Shown: piece after piece, positions 1 through 9,154 of the stretch
How the letters are laid out: each line of letters begins with the position of its first letter
Position numbering within the stretch: position 1 is the stretch's first letter
Source of the DNA: an uncultured Clostridia bacterium
Lineage (GTDB): Bacteria > Bacillota > Clostridia > Oscillospirales > Acutalibacteraceae
DNA length: 64,000 bases
Assembly: GCA_946555465.1 (NCBI GenBank)
Contig: CAMNST010000009.1
Span: 27,211-91,210 of the forward strand
Reading direction: 5' to 3'
Translations under genes and position numbers: made by a program
Notes under the pieces: model-generated
What the model was told of the DNA's origin: nothing
Seen by the model: only the letters and a program-made list of their open reading frames with translations
The model's database searches: none

Positions 1-206
1 GCAGCCTTGCCGAATATTTCAATTTCAAACATAGCACAAGGTGCACTGTCACCCTTGAAATACATATCAAGATTATCCTGAATTTCAACCATAAGCCATG
101 CTTCGCTTTTACCCAGAATGGCAGTTATTGCCGAGCCGAGTTCTGATTTTAACTGTTTTTTAACGTCTGAAATATTTTGATTTGTTTTTACCTGAATAAA
201 AGGCAT
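1..206 (-). CDS. MIF-like tautomerase, partial (3' end outside window)
   Basis: The visible N-terminal 68 codons start MPFIQVKTNQN. After removal of Met this exposes the Pro1 that is the catalytic base of the MIF/4-oxalocrotonate tautomerase superfamily. The following text (…SAITAILGKSEAWLMVEIQDNLDMYF) matches the first half of the roughly 110-residue MIF/phenylpyruvate tautomerase family. Eukaryote-type MIF proteins are known in clostridia, with unclear substrates. The gene runs leftward, 12 bp beyond the stop of the alpha/beta hydrolase, and is probably the last visible gene of that run. A purine-rich AAAGGAG precedes the ATG. The C-terminal half is outside the window, so completeness cannot be judged. 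Confidence 0.75.
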   Translation of the reverse strand, partial: MPFIQVKTNQNISDVKKQLKSELGSAITAILGKSEAWLMVEIQDNLDMYFKGDSAPCAMFEIEIFGKA

Positions 207-218
207 AATATAACTCCT

Positions 219-1166
219 TTACATTTTTAAATATTTTTCAATCCACTCATCAAGTTTTTTGTGATATCCTGTCTCGTCGTACATAATGCTCTGTGCGTGG
301 GCAGCATGTTCAACAAGAAAAAGTTCTTTTTCATTCTGGCAGAGGTTAAAAAGTTCAACTCCCATTTTTGTGGGCACAAAAGTATCTTTTTTACCATGAA
401 CAAAAAGCATGGGAACTCTTGAATTTATAACCGCACGGCGCACATCAGTTTCATTGAGATCAAAACCCGCAAATTTTTTGTTCATTGCGTTAAACGCGTT
501 TAAAACGACTTTTGTGTACTTAATGCCAAATGACTTTACTGCGTATTCAAACTCTTCAAGAGCGTTTGTATACGGGCAATCGGCAACCGCAAAAACAACC
601 TGCTCGGGAACTTTGTTTGCCATCTGGCAGATGGTTGAACCACCCATTGAAACACCGTGAATAATTATTTTTATATCTTTTCCGAAACGGGATATAAGGT
701 ACTCAATCCAGTCAAGAGAATCTTTGTGTTCAAAATAGTTGAAGCCAACCCAGTTTCCGCCGCTCTCACCGCTTGCCACATGGTCAACACTTAAAAAGTT
801 GATTCCTTTTTCAAGATAATATCTCATAAAGTTTGCAGGATCGCCGTTATGGTCTGTTCTGTATCCGTGGGCAAAAAAGACAAATACGCGGCTTTTCTTT
901 TTTGCCATGGTAAGATAACCTCTGAGTATGTCGCCTCTCTGAGAGGTGATGGATACCTTTTCGGTATCGCATTTATTAATCCATTCCATTTTTTTTGCTG
1001 TAAAATTGTGGAATGCTTCCATATTTTTATCGTTTGCTTTGTTGGCAAAATAACTGATTACCGACTGAACTTTCATTGGTTTTGCCATAATATCCATATA
1101 GCCGTGAACAGCCATTTCAGCAACAAGTCCTGCTGCGGCTGCACCTGCTAATATTATTTTATTCAT
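219..1166 (-). CDS. alpha/beta hydrolase, membrane-anchored
   Basis: A 315-residue serine hydrolase of the alpha/beta fold. The N-terminus (about residues 1-25) is hydrophobic and alanine-rich, looking like an uncleaved signal anchor. The oxyanion-hole HGY is near residue 100 and the nucleophile elbow G-V-S-M-G near Ser173. A distal Asp261 in GKKDTFVP and His290 in EHAAHAQS complete a Ser-Asp-His triad. The size and layout match the YqkD/BAAT-like hydrolases of Firmicutes, whose substrates are unknown. It lies 13 bp after the GPH symporter on the same strand and is probably co-transcribed. Substrate cannot be assigned; esterase or peptidase activity are both possible. Confidence 0.8.
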   Translation of the reverse strand: MNKIILAGAAAAGLVAEMAVHGYMDIMAKPMKVQSVISYFANKANDKNMEAFHNFTAKKMEWINKCDTEKVSITSQRGDILRGYLTMAKKKSRVFVFFAHGYRTDHNGDPANFMRYYLEKGINFLSVDHVASGESGGNWVGFNYFEHKDSLDWIEYLISRFGKDIKIIIHGVSMGGSTICQMANKVPEQVVFAVADCPYTNALEEFEYAVKSFGIKYTKVVLNAFNAMNKKFAGFDLNETDVRRAVINSRVPMLFVHGKKDTFVPTKMGVELFNLCQNEKELFLVEHAAHAQSIMYDETGYHKKLDEWIEKYLKM

Positions 1167-1179
1167 AAGTTAACCCCTT

Positions 1180-2655
1180 TTATTCAACAGTGATTCCGCG
1201 GGCAGCACGCTGCTCGGCAAGTTCGTTTTCCATTCTTTCTTTATATTCACCCGTAAGTTTATAAAAAAACATCGGAATGATGCAAATCAGAAGTGAAATT
1301 GCAGGGATAAGAGAAACAACGCTGAACATACCCTGTCTTACACTTTCACTCATATCAAGCGGATTTGCAGTTACTTTGGCACTGAAAGAAGCAACATCAA
1401 GGTCTACAATGATATACATAAGAATGATAAAGGATGTGCTGAGTGCATTGCCGAATTTGGTAACAAAACTCTGTATTGCCGATCCCATTCCGGTAAGGCG
1501 TCTGCCTGTTTTCCATTCCATATAATCGAGACAGTCACCTATCATTGCAAAGGCGCAAACGTTGATTGCACCGCAGGGAATGGTTGAAAGAATAAGACAC
1601 GGAACACAAGCCCAGAAGTTTTCATAGCCGATAAACCACATTGCAAAACTGCCGGCTGAGCCGATAAGCGAAGTTGCAATAATGATTTGCTTGTAACTGA
1701 ATTTTTTTATCAAGGGAGTAACGGCAAGCATTGCCCCCATCATTCCTACTGCAGAACATACCGAAAAAACAGTTGAAACCGTTGAGATATTTGACTGAAG
1801 TGCTTCTTCAACCTCGGCAGCGCTTAAGCCCGTAAGGTCTTTGCCTATGTAAAAAGAATATCTCGCAACGTGAACCGCACCGGCCTGGTACATATATCTT
1901 GCTGCTGAAAGAACACCCATCAATGCGGTAAGCATAAGCGGTTTGCAGGTAAAAATCAGTTTTAATGATGATGCTTCGCCTTTTTCTTTCTTTTGCGGAG
2001 CAGGAATATTGACTCTTTCTTTTGTTTTGAAATAAACCCTGACAAAAAGGATATTTCCTATAATTGAACTTACAAGTGCCATTACGGTGTATTTTGTCTG
2101 CTCAAGTTCGGTTCCCGCAAGATTCATCTTCGGAAGGATGAATCCAAGCACCATAAATATTGCCATAGGAATTGCCGAACCCACGCCGTTTGCCGTTCGC
2201 GCTTTCGATATGATTGAACCGCGTTCGTCGGGATTTGATGTCATTATATTAGGCAGGCTCCAGAACGGAACATCAGATGCAGTGTAAATCATTCCCCATA
2301 AAACATAAGTTATGCCGGCATAAATCATTTTGCCTGTATCGCTGATGTTTGGTGCATAGAATAAAAGCATTGTAAGAATTGCAACGGGGATAGGCGTATA
2401 AAGCAGATACGGGCGCATTTTGCCTTTTTTGGGATTAACGTGGTCAACGATAAATCCCATAATAGGGTCATTTATGGCATCCCATATTCTTGCAAGAAAC
2501 ATAAGCAGAAGAACAAATACAGGCGTTACCTTGAGTACGTTAAGATAAAAGTCGGATATATACGAACTCATAATTGCATAAATCATGCCCTGTCCTAAAG
2601 CACCGACGCAGTATGCCATCCATTCTTTTTTAGGAACGAAATCAGTTTTTTTCAT
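1180..2655 (-). CDS. MFS transporter, GPH (glycoside-pentoside-hexuronide) family
   Basis: A 491-residue polytopic protein with about 12 hydrophobic segments. It carries the MelB/GusB/XylP signature region: RIWDAINDPIMGFIVDH near residues 56-72 (with the D-x-x-x-D cation motif) and GKMRPYLL soon after. The family couples uptake of glycosides or hexuronides to Na+ or H+. The gene sits in a leftward run with an alpha-galactosidase-like enzyme two genes upstream, so a galactoside or related glycoside is a plausible substrate, but that is inference from context. SD sequence GGAGAAAAAATT precedes the ATG. Family assignment is secure; substrate is not. Confidence 0.88.
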   Translation of the reverse strand: MKKTDFVPKKEWMAYCVGALGQGMIYAIMSSYISDFYLNVLKVTPVFVLLLMFLARIWDAINDPIMGFIVDHVNPKKGKMRPYLLYTPIPVAILTMLLFYAPNISDTGKMIYAGITYVLWGMIYTASDVPFWSLPNIMTSNPDERGSIISKARTANGVGSAIPMAIFMVLGFILPKMNLAGTELEQTKYTVMALVSSIIGNILFVRVYFKTKERVNIPAPQKKEKGEASSLKLIFTCKPLMLTALMGVLSAARYMYQAGAVHVARYSFYIGKDLTGLSAAEVEEALQSNISTVSTVFSVCSAVGMMGAMLAVTPLIKKFSYKQIIIATSLIGSAGSFAMWFIGYENFWACVPCLILSTIPCGAINVCAFAMIGDCLDYMEWKTGRRLTGMGSAIQSFVTKFGNALSTSFIILMYIIVDLDVASFSAKVTANPLDMSESVRQGMFSVVSLIPAISLLICIIPMFFYKLTGEYKERMENELAEQRAARGITVE

Positions 2656-2673
2656 AATTTTTTCTCCGTAATT

Positions 2674-3429
2674 TTATTCTATCGTTTCAAATCCGGGATA
2701 ATATTTAAATTTAACTTTACCTACAATTTTGCTTCTGTGAACATATTTGTTTTTCCAAAAACGTGAGTCATGGCTGGTATTTCTGTTGTCGCCCATCATA
2801 AAGTAGCAGTCTTCAGGAACTTCAAACGGGCCGAAATCACCTGTCGGTGTGCAGTTTGTAACAAATTCATCATCAAGTTGAATTCGGCTGCCGTCTGTTT
2901 TAGTAACATACACAATACCGTTTACAACTTCAACCGTTTCTCCCGGTAAGCCGACAATTCTTTTTACAAAGAACTGGCTTTCATCATCGGGGTATTTGAA
3001 TATTACAATATCATATCTCTGAGGGTCTTCGTTGATATATGCAAGACGGTTTGCAATGATTCGGTCATTTTCCTGAATTGTATTGAGCATTGAGCCTGTG
3101 GGCACAACAGCATTTGCAAAAACAAAGGTTTTAAGAAGTATTGCTGCAATTATCGCTATAACAATAGGAATGCAAAATTCTATTGCGTCTCTGAGGGGAG
3201 ATTTAGGTTCTTTTTCATTTTTCTTTTTTTTGCTTTTTTTAGATTCTTCTGCAGACTGACTGTTTTTAGTTTCCGATTCATTTTCATCAATATCGTCAAC
3301 AACCTTTGTCGGGTTGGTAACTTCATTAACATTTATCTCGGTATCAAACATTTCTGCGCCGCAGTTGGCGCATTTATACCAGTCGTCCTGTTTGATTAAT
3401 GTATCGCATCCGCACTTTTTGCATTTCAT
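2674..3429 (-). CDS. lepB: signal peptidase I with N-terminal zinc ribbon
   Basis: A 251-residue type I signal peptidase that releases secreted proteins by cutting behind the signal peptide on the outer membrane face. The N-terminal 30 residues form a zinc ribbon (CxxCxC … CxxC), followed by an acidic and lysine-rich linker to about residue 78. A single membrane segment spans about 87-107. The S26 domain has nucleophile Ser113 in P-T-G-S-M, general base Lys156 in KRIVGLPGE, and the GDNRNTSHDSR box. Type I signal peptidases normally begin just before the transmembrane segment, so the cytoplasmic zinc ribbon is an added module. The gene sits 2 bp after the glycosidase gene and is presumably co-transcribed. 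Confidence 0.9.
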   Translation of the reverse strand: MKCKKCGCDTLIKQDDWYKCANCGAEMFDTEINVNEVTNPTKVVDDIDENESETKNSQSAEESKKSKKKKNEKEPKSPLRDAIEFCIPIVIAIIAAILLKTFVFANAVVPTGSMLNTIQENDRIIANRLAYINEDPQRYDIVIFKYPDDESQFFVKRIVGLPGETVEVVNGIVYVTKTDGSRIQLDDEFVTNCTPTGDFGPFEVPEDCYFMMGDNRNTSHDSRFWKNKYVHRSKIVGKVKFKYYPGFETIE

Positions 3430-3431
3430 AA

Positions 3432-5777
3432 TTATTTTTTCTTCTTTCTTTTGCCCATTTTTGTTAATACTTCTTTAAGACTTACAATTTCATCGTAAGG
3501 AGTTGCTTTTTCTTTAACGGAAAATTCTTCCGCCTCGCTTTTCAGAGAAATGTCTATTTCCGATTTGGCATTTTCATCATAACCGGAAACATCAAGTTTT
3601 TCATCAATATATATTTTAACCATTTTGTTCTTTTCCCTGACAATGGTTATCTTGTGCTCGTTTGAACTTATGATGCTGTTTGATTTTACCGTGCAGCAAT
3701 CACATTTTACGTTTATAAAGCCTTTTTCAATGCTGATTTTGATATCTTCGTTTTCGCAGATTTCAACATTTTCTTCGCCTTTATAATTAAATGAAACGGT
3801 GAAGTCGGTTATGTTTTCAAGATAATCAAAGCGTCGGTCAGACTTACCAAACTGAAAAATTTTAACCTCAAAAGGCTTAAGCGTCATATCAATTTTGTCA
3901 CCGTAGGAATAACTGTCAAAACTTTCCGATGCACCGATATTATACACGTTATATCTTTGAACATGGCTGAGATTTTCAGGGCATCCCATAAGTTTGTTAA
4001 GTGTAAGCGTTATTGGCGTTTTTTCGTCTGTAGGATTTCGCAGTGCGATAATTCCGTCTCCCTTTTCATTCCAGCCAAAGTAGCCGTAAATATTATTTTC
4101 TTCAGGATTTCCGCCGATGAACGAAACATTCTGCAAAATGTCATAATTGCTTTTCTGCCATCTGATAACGTTTGCAAGTGTTCGCCATTTTGATTTGTTC
4201 ATCATTGAATAACTGAGATGAAGTTCATTAAGAGCCTGACCGCGGCAAGCATTGAAATAAAGATATTTTTCAAATTCTTCATCAGTATAGTTTACCTTGG
4301 CACAGGTGCCGTAAATTGGTTCGTGGTTATAGAGATATTTATTCGGAATCTGAATTGCCCTTGTGCAAAGCAGATTAAAATATCTTGCATCGCGGTAAGT
4401 TATTTCTCTGTCAAGTTGAGACTGAAGTTCAAGATTGTCCGCAAAGCCGATATCATTGCTGTTTTGCAGCCATATGCTGTTTACATACTGAAGAAACCAC
4501 GGAGAAGCGTTTACGTAACAGGTCATATTAATCCAGATTGATTTGCCCTGTGCCTGACGCAGTTTTCTTACAGCCTTAAAGATTTCTATCCATCCGTGCC
4601 ACATTTCGGTGATGAAATACATATCATTTTCACCGCCCACAGCGTGATTATGTTTTGGGTTGGTGCATGGAGCAAGGCAGAAACCGTCAAATTTCCAGTA
4701 GTCAATATCAAACTCTTTTGTGCATTTTAAAATGAAATCACAAACATTTTTATGATAGGTTTTATCTGCAACACAGATGTCAAATGCCTGGGCATTATAT
4801 GAGCCGAAACCGCTTTTTTCGATGCGCTTTGCAAATTTATTCTGAGCATTGTATCCGCCTCTCGGGCCTAACCACATACCAAAGTCGGATGAAAAACGCT
4901 TTGTCATATCTGAAACATCATAAAACTGGTTGGGAAATTTTTTATTAAAACTCCAAAAGCCGGATTTATAGTCATTCCAACCGTCGTCAACAACATATGC
5001 ATCTATAGGTGCAATGCCGTTTGAAGAAAGATGTTTTTCAACTTCAAAAAATGACTTTTCGATATTGTCGGCATCAATGTTGAGCATATGGTCATACCAA
5101 CTGTTATATTGAACACGGAATTTGCACGGTGCTGCAATATCATCAATATAATTGAAAAACGCTTTCTGAACATCTGCCATCGTGTTGCTTTTTGCTCCGC
5201 CGACAACAGTTACCGGACAGTCAAATCTGCCGTTTATGCATTTTCCGAAATAGTATTTTACCTGACCTATTCCATAAACTATGGAGTTTTCCGTGGCAGG
5301 GAATTCGCATCCGAAAAACAGGCTGTCAATATAAAACGGCTGACCGAGTGCTGAATGGGCGCCGTTTAATTCTTTGCCTTCAATATCGTTAGGAACACAG
5401 AAATGTGTTTTTGAATTAATTATTCCGATATGCTCAAGCAGTATATAGTCAATAACCTTGTCACTTTTCTGAACAAACGAAATCTGTTTTTTTAATGTGT
5501 TTCCGTCCTGCCCTGCCCAGAAAGACATTGTTACGGTAATTCCTTCCTTTTCCTCAAATGTGAACGAAAGTCTGCCGTTTTCATTATTCTGAGAGCAGAC
5601 TTTAAGCCCCTTTGATGAAAATTCGCTTCCGTCAGTAAAATGGAACAAAAACTCGACGCTGTTTCCGTCGGGAATCAAGTCCATATTTGAAAGCGTATTT
5701 CGTATCTGAGAAGCATAAAGATTATCTTCATGAACCTTGAATTCTCTTTGCAGTATTTTGCTTTCGAGTCTAAACAT
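3432..5777 (-). CDS. glycoside hydrolase, alpha-galactosidase-like (GH36/clan D)
   Basis: A 781-residue enzyme without a signal peptide, so cytoplasmic. An N-terminal beta-sandwich (about 1-240) is followed by a TIM barrel with clan GH-D landmarks: YNSWYDHM, the VVDDGWNDY strand near residue 265, FGMWLGPRGG, and the nucleophile Asp in DYWKFDGF near residue 365. A downstream LQNSNDIGF probably supplies the acid/base Asp. The C-terminal part is beta-rich, with an extra roughly 130-residue tail ending in a Lys run. Family members hydrolyse alpha-galactosides such as melibiose and raffinose. The neighbouring GPH symporter fits uptake of the substrate. The overall sequence looks divergent from classical GH36, so the exact linkage is uncertain. 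Confidence 0.75.
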   Translation of the reverse strand: MFRLESKILQREFKVHEDNLYASQIRNTLSNMDLIPDGNSVEFLFHFTDGSEFSSKGLKVCSQNNENGRLSFTFEEKEGITVTMSFWAGQDGNTLKKQISFVQKSDKVIDYILLEHIGIINSKTHFCVPNDIEGKELNGAHSALGQPFYIDSLFFGCEFPATENSIVYGIGQVKYYFGKCINGRFDCPVTVVGGAKSNTMADVQKAFFNYIDDIAAPCKFRVQYNSWYDHMLNIDADNIEKSFFEVEKHLSSNGIAPIDAYVVDDGWNDYKSGFWSFNKKFPNQFYDVSDMTKRFSSDFGMWLGPRGGYNAQNKFAKRIEKSGFGSYNAQAFDICVADKTYHKNVCDFILKCTKEFDIDYWKFDGFCLAPCTNPKHNHAVGGENDMYFITEMWHGWIEIFKAVRKLRQAQGKSIWINMTCYVNASPWFLQYVNSIWLQNSNDIGFADNLELQSQLDREITYRDARYFNLLCTRAIQIPNKYLYNHEPIYGTCAKVNYTDEEFEKYLYFNACRGQALNELHLSYSMMNKSKWRTLANVIRWQKSNYDILQNVSFIGGNPEENNIYGYFGWNEKGDGIIALRNPTDEKTPITLTLNKLMGCPENLSHVQRYNVYNIGASESFDSYSYGDKIDMTLKPFEVKIFQFGKSDRRFDYLENITDFTVSFNYKGEENVEICENEDIKISIEKGFINVKCDCCTVKSNSIISSNEHKITIVREKNKMVKIYIDEKLDVSGYDENAKSEIDISLKSEAEEFSVKEKATPYDEIVSLKEVLTKMGKRKKKK

Positions 5778-5788
5778 AAATTACCCCT

Positions 5789-6043
5789 TTAAAATTCTTC
5801 TTTAATTTGTTCAAGTGCCTGTGCAAGTTGATCCGGGCACGATGTACCGCGCATACGGCAATCAATTCCGCTTAAAGCCGCAATAACCTCATCAATAGTT
5901 TTGCCTTTTACCAGCGCTGCAATACCTTGAAGATTACCATGGCAACCGCCTGAAAAAGCAACGTTTTCAATCGTTTCGTCATCATTTATTTCAATGGTAA
6001 TTTTCTGGGAACAAACTCCCGTCGGTGTATAAGTATATGTCAT
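5789..6043 (-). CDS. TSCPD domain protein (TIGR03905-like)
   Basis: An 84-residue protein consisting of a single TSCPD domain. The cysteines GVCS, GGCHGN, GIDCRMRG and the name-giving T-S-C-P-D are all present, spaced as in the small stand-alone TIGR03905 proteins of Firmicutes. The same domain occurs at the C-terminus of vitamin B12-dependent ribonucleotide reductases, where it probably binds metal. No enzymatic role is established for the stand-alone form. It is the first gene of the leftward run, 11 bp upstream of the glycosidase gene, and diverges from iolG. Confidence 0.85.
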   Translation of the reverse strand: MTYTYTPTGVCSQKITIEINDDETIENVAFSGGCHGNLQGIAALVKGKTIDEVIAALSGIDCRMRGTSCPDQLAQALEQIKEEF

Positions 6044-6153
6044 TTTTAAATCTCCTTGAAGTTGTATATACCTATATTATACATACATTTTTTAACTAAT
6101 GCAATAATTTAAAATATAACTGAAAAATATTTATTTTTTGTTGTTTTAGTGTG

Positions 6154-6182
6154 TTGAATTATTGTTTTTTATATGGTATCAT
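6154..6182 (+). promoter_or_regulatory. SigA-type promoter of the iol operon
   Basis: TTGAAT (6154-6159), a 17-bp spacer and TATCAT (6177-6182) lie about 70 bp before iolG. A dyad AATGACA … TGTCATT follows at about 6186-6223, with an inner CAGAAA/TTTCTG. It could be a leader hairpin or an operator of an unidentified inositol regulator. Confidence 0.5.
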
Positions 6183-6253
6183 TTAGAATGACAAGAGTCG
6201 GGCAGAAAGTTCTTTTCTGTCATTATAATATTAAATATTTGAGAGGTAAATTT

Positions 6254-7267
6254 ATGGAAAAACTCAAAGTAGGCATTATTGGTGCCGGTCGTATCGGTCA
6301 GGTACACGCAAAATCAATTACATACCATATTCCGCAGGCTGAAATTGTTGCCATTTCAGACATTTATGTTGATGGTGCTAAAAAAGTTGCAGAGGATTTG
6401 GGTATTCCTAATTATTACGAGGATTATCACGAAATCTTAAATAATCCTGAGATTACTGCTGTTCTTATCTGTTCTTCAACAGACACACATGCAGATATTG
6501 CGATCGAAGCAGCAAAGGCAGGCAAGCACATTTTCTGTGAAAAACCTGTTGATTTAACAATCGCAAAAATCAAATCAGTTATTGATGCAGTAAATGAAGC
6601 AGGCGTTAAACTCCAGATTGGTTTCAACCGTCGTTATGATCATAACTTTGCTCATATTAAAGACCTTGCAAACAAAGGAAAAATCGGTGAACTTCAGACA
6701 ATTAAGATTACATCACGCGATCCTGAACCGCCCCCGATTTCTTATGTTGCAGTATCAGGCGGTATCTTCCTTGACATGACAGTTCATGATTTTGATATGG
6801 CTCGTTTTATCGGTGGTGAGGTTGAAGAAGTTTATGCCAATGCGGCAGTAACAGTTGACCCTGCAATCGGCGAGGCCGGTGACGTTGATACAGCACTTGT
6901 TGCTCTTAAATTCAAGAGCGGTGCAATCGGTGTTATTGATAACTGCAGAAAAGCGGTTTACGGCTATGACCAGAGACTCGAAGTTTTCGGTAAAAAAGGT
7001 CAGGCAAGTGCTGCAAATGATACCCCTACAAATGTTGAATTTATTGATGAAAACGGTGCCGTAACCGATAAACCTCTTTATTTCTTCCTTGAGAGATATA
7101 TGCAGTCTTTCACAGATGAAATGACAGAGTTTATTGACTGTGTTCTTAATGATAAAGAAACAAAAACAACAGTTTATGACGGACTTGAGGCACTTCGTCT
7201 CGGTCTTGCAGCAAAACTTTCCGTTAAAGAAAACAGACCTGTTAAATTATCTGAAATTGAGGGTTAA
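6254..7267 (+). CDS. iolG: inositol 2-dehydrogenase
   Basis: A 337-residue GFO/IDH/MocA oxidoreductase that oxidises myo-inositol to 2-keto-myo-inositol (scyllo-inosose) with NAD+. The Rossmann glycine motif GAGRIGQVHAKS is at the N-terminus. The EKPVD motif (near residue 95) carries the catalytic Lys, and the family substrate region LDMTVHDFDMARF is present. The start at 6254 is chosen because GAGAGG lies 7 bp upstream and the protein then begins MEKLKVGIIG like its relatives; an upstream in-frame ATG would add 27 residues with no homology. It is first in the iolG-iolD-iolE operon, with the next gene 2 bp away. Confidence 0.93.
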   Translation: MEKLKVGIIGAGRIGQVHAKSITYHIPQAEIVAISDIYVDGAKKVAEDLGIPNYYEDYHEILNNPEITAVLICSSTDTHADIAIEAAKAGKHIFCEKPVDLTIAKIKSVIDAVNEAGVKLQIGFNRRYDHNFAHIKDLANKGKIGELQTIKITSRDPEPPPISYVAVSGGIFLDMTVHDFDMARFIGGEVEEVYANAAVTVDPAIGEAGDVDTALVALKFKSGAIGVIDNCRKAVYGYDQRLEVFGKKGQASAANDTPTNVEFIDENGAVTDKPLYFFLERYMQSFTDEMTEFIDCVLNDKETKTTVYDGLEALRLGLAAKLSVKENRPVKLSEIEG

Positions 7268-7269
7268 TC

Positions 7270-9123
7270 ATGAAAAGAGAAAGACTTACAATGTCACAGG
7301 CACTTGTTAAGTTCCTTGACAATCAGTACATAGAGTGTGATGGTGTCGAAACCAAATTTGTAAATGGTATTTTCGGCATTTTCGGTCACGGCTGCGTTGT
7401 TGGTGTAGGTCAGGCTTTGGAGCAGGGCGGACACAACCTGAAATTTTATCAGGGTAAAAACGAGCAGAATATGGCTCTTGCAGCTGTCGCTTATGCAAAA
7501 CAGATGGACAGAAAAGCAATCATTCCATGTGTTTCTTCTATCGGTCCCGGTGCAACCAATATGGTAACCGCCTGCGGTTGTGCAACTGCAAACAGAATAC
7601 CCCTTCTTGTATTACCGGGTGATACTTTTGCCTGCCGTCAGCCCGATCCTGTTTTGCAGCAGGCAGAGTTTTTTGATAACTACGGCAGAACAGTTACAGA
7701 TGCCTTTAAAGGTGTGTGCCATTATTTTGACAGAATTAACAGACCCGAACAACTTATGACTGCATGTCTGAATGCAATGCGTGTTCTTACGGATCCTGCA
7801 GATACCGGTGCGGTTTGTCTTGCAATGCCTCAGGATGTTGAGGGCGAGGCTTATGATTATCCGGAACATTTTCTTGCTAAAAGAGTCTGGCATATGGACA
7901 GACGTCCTGTTTCTGCTTCTCAACTTGAGCGTGCAACAGAGATGATTAAGGCGGCAAAAAAGCCGATTATCGTTTGCGGCGGCGGTGTTCGTTACAGCGG
8001 TGCGGAAAAAGAACTTCTTGAATTTGCTGAAAAATATAATATTCCTGTTTCTGAAACTCAGGCAGGTAAAGGTATTATTGACTGGAAACATCCGCTCAAT
8101 CTCGGAGGTATAGGTGTAACAGGCGGAAAAGCAGCAAATGTTATTGCAAGAGATGCCGATCTTGTTATCGGTGTGGGAACCCGTTTCAGTGATTTCACAA
8201 CATCTTCAAAATGGCTTTTCAATGAAAACAGAAAAGTTCTTGGTATAAACATATGCCCGTTTGATGCATTTAAAATGGATGCCGAGGCAATTATTGCCGA
8301 CGCAAAAGAAACGATGACTGCGCTCATTCATTCCTGTGACGGATATAAGAGCGCATATGAAAATGAAATTGCTGATGCTAAGGCAGAGTGGGATGCAATC
8401 GTTGACGAATATTATTCAACCGAACTTGAAGGCGGTCTCAATCAGACTCTTGCTCTCGGTATAATCAACGAGTTTATGGATGATGATGCGATTGCCCTTG
8501 GTTCTGCCGGTTCACTTCCGGGTGATATGCAGCGTCTGTTCAGACCGAAGGACAGAGGCACATACCATATGGAATACGGCTATTCCAATATGGGTTATGA
8601 AGTAAACGGTGCACTCGGTGCAAAAATGGCAAAGCCGGAATCTGAAGTTTATACTTTCTGCGGTGACGGTTCATTCCTTATGGGCCACAGCGAACTTTAC
8701 ACAGCATTGCAGGAAGGTCTTAAAATCAATGTTTGTCTGTTTGACAATATGGGCTGGGGCTGTATTGAAAATCTTCAGAATAACCAGGGTACAGATACTT
8801 TCGGAACTGTTTTCAGAGCAAGAAATCCTGTAACAGGTATGCTTGACGGTGCAGAAATTGATCCTGATTTTGCCAAAATTGCTGAGGGTTACGGTGCAAA
8901 GGCTTATACCTGCCGCACTTCTGATGAACTTCGTGCCGCTCTTGAAGATGCTAAAAAGCAAACGGTTTCATGTTTGTTTGATATAAAAGTTCTTCCTAAA
9001 ACAATGACTCCGGGTTTTGAATCCTGGTGGAGAGTGGGCGTTGCAGAAGTTTCAAAGAGTGAAACTGTTGCCGCTGCATATGAAGATATGCAGGCACATA
9101 TTAAAGACACATTTGATTATTAA
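7270..9123 (+). CDS. iolD: 3D-(3,5/4)-trihydroxycyclohexane-1,2-dione hydrolase
   Basis: A 617-residue thiamine diphosphate enzyme that opens the ring of trihydroxycyclohexane-dione to give 5-deoxyglucuronate, the third step of inositol breakdown. The layout is that of acetolactate-synthase-like enzymes: an N-terminal pyrimidine-binding domain with the GHGCVVGVGQALEQ region, a central domain (about 200-340), and a C-terminal PP-binding domain with the ThDP motif starting GDGSFLMG near residue 465 and ending at NMGWGC. The length fits IolD. Spacing of 2 bp from iolG and 31 bp to iolE indicates one transcript. The reaction order is G-E-D although the gene order is G-D-E. Confidence 0.93.
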   Translation: MKRERLTMSQALVKFLDNQYIECDGVETKFVNGIFGIFGHGCVVGVGQALEQGGHNLKFYQGKNEQNMALAAVAYAKQMDRKAIIPCVSSIGPGATNMVTACGCATANRIPLLVLPGDTFACRQPDPVLQQAEFFDNYGRTVTDAFKGVCHYFDRINRPEQLMTACLNAMRVLTDPADTGAVCLAMPQDVEGEAYDYPEHFLAKRVWHMDRRPVSASQLERATEMIKAAKKPIIVCGGGVRYSGAEKELLEFAEKYNIPVSETQAGKGIIDWKHPLNLGGIGVTGGKAANVIARDADLVIGVGTRFSDFTTSSKWLFNENRKVLGINICPFDAFKMDAEAIIADAKETMTALIHSCDGYKSAYENEIADAKAEWDAIVDEYYSTELEGGLNQTLALGIINEFMDDDAIALGSAGSLPGDMQRLFRPKDRGTYHMEYGYSNMGYEVNGALGAKMAKPESEVYTFCGDGSFLMGHSELYTALQEGLKINVCLFDNMGWGCIENLQNNQGTDTFGTVFRARNPVTGMLDGAEIDPDFAKIAEGYGAKAYTCRTSDELRAALEDAKKQTVSCLFDIKVLPKTMTPGFESWWRVGVAEVSKSETVAAAYEDMQAHIKDTFDY

Positions 9124-9154
9124 TTTTATATAATAATGAAAGGTAGTAAAAACA

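Noticed and set aside
7612..8091. 159-codon leftward ORF inside iolD
   Set aside because: Antisense shadow of a clearly conserved enzyme; no ribosome site, no family.
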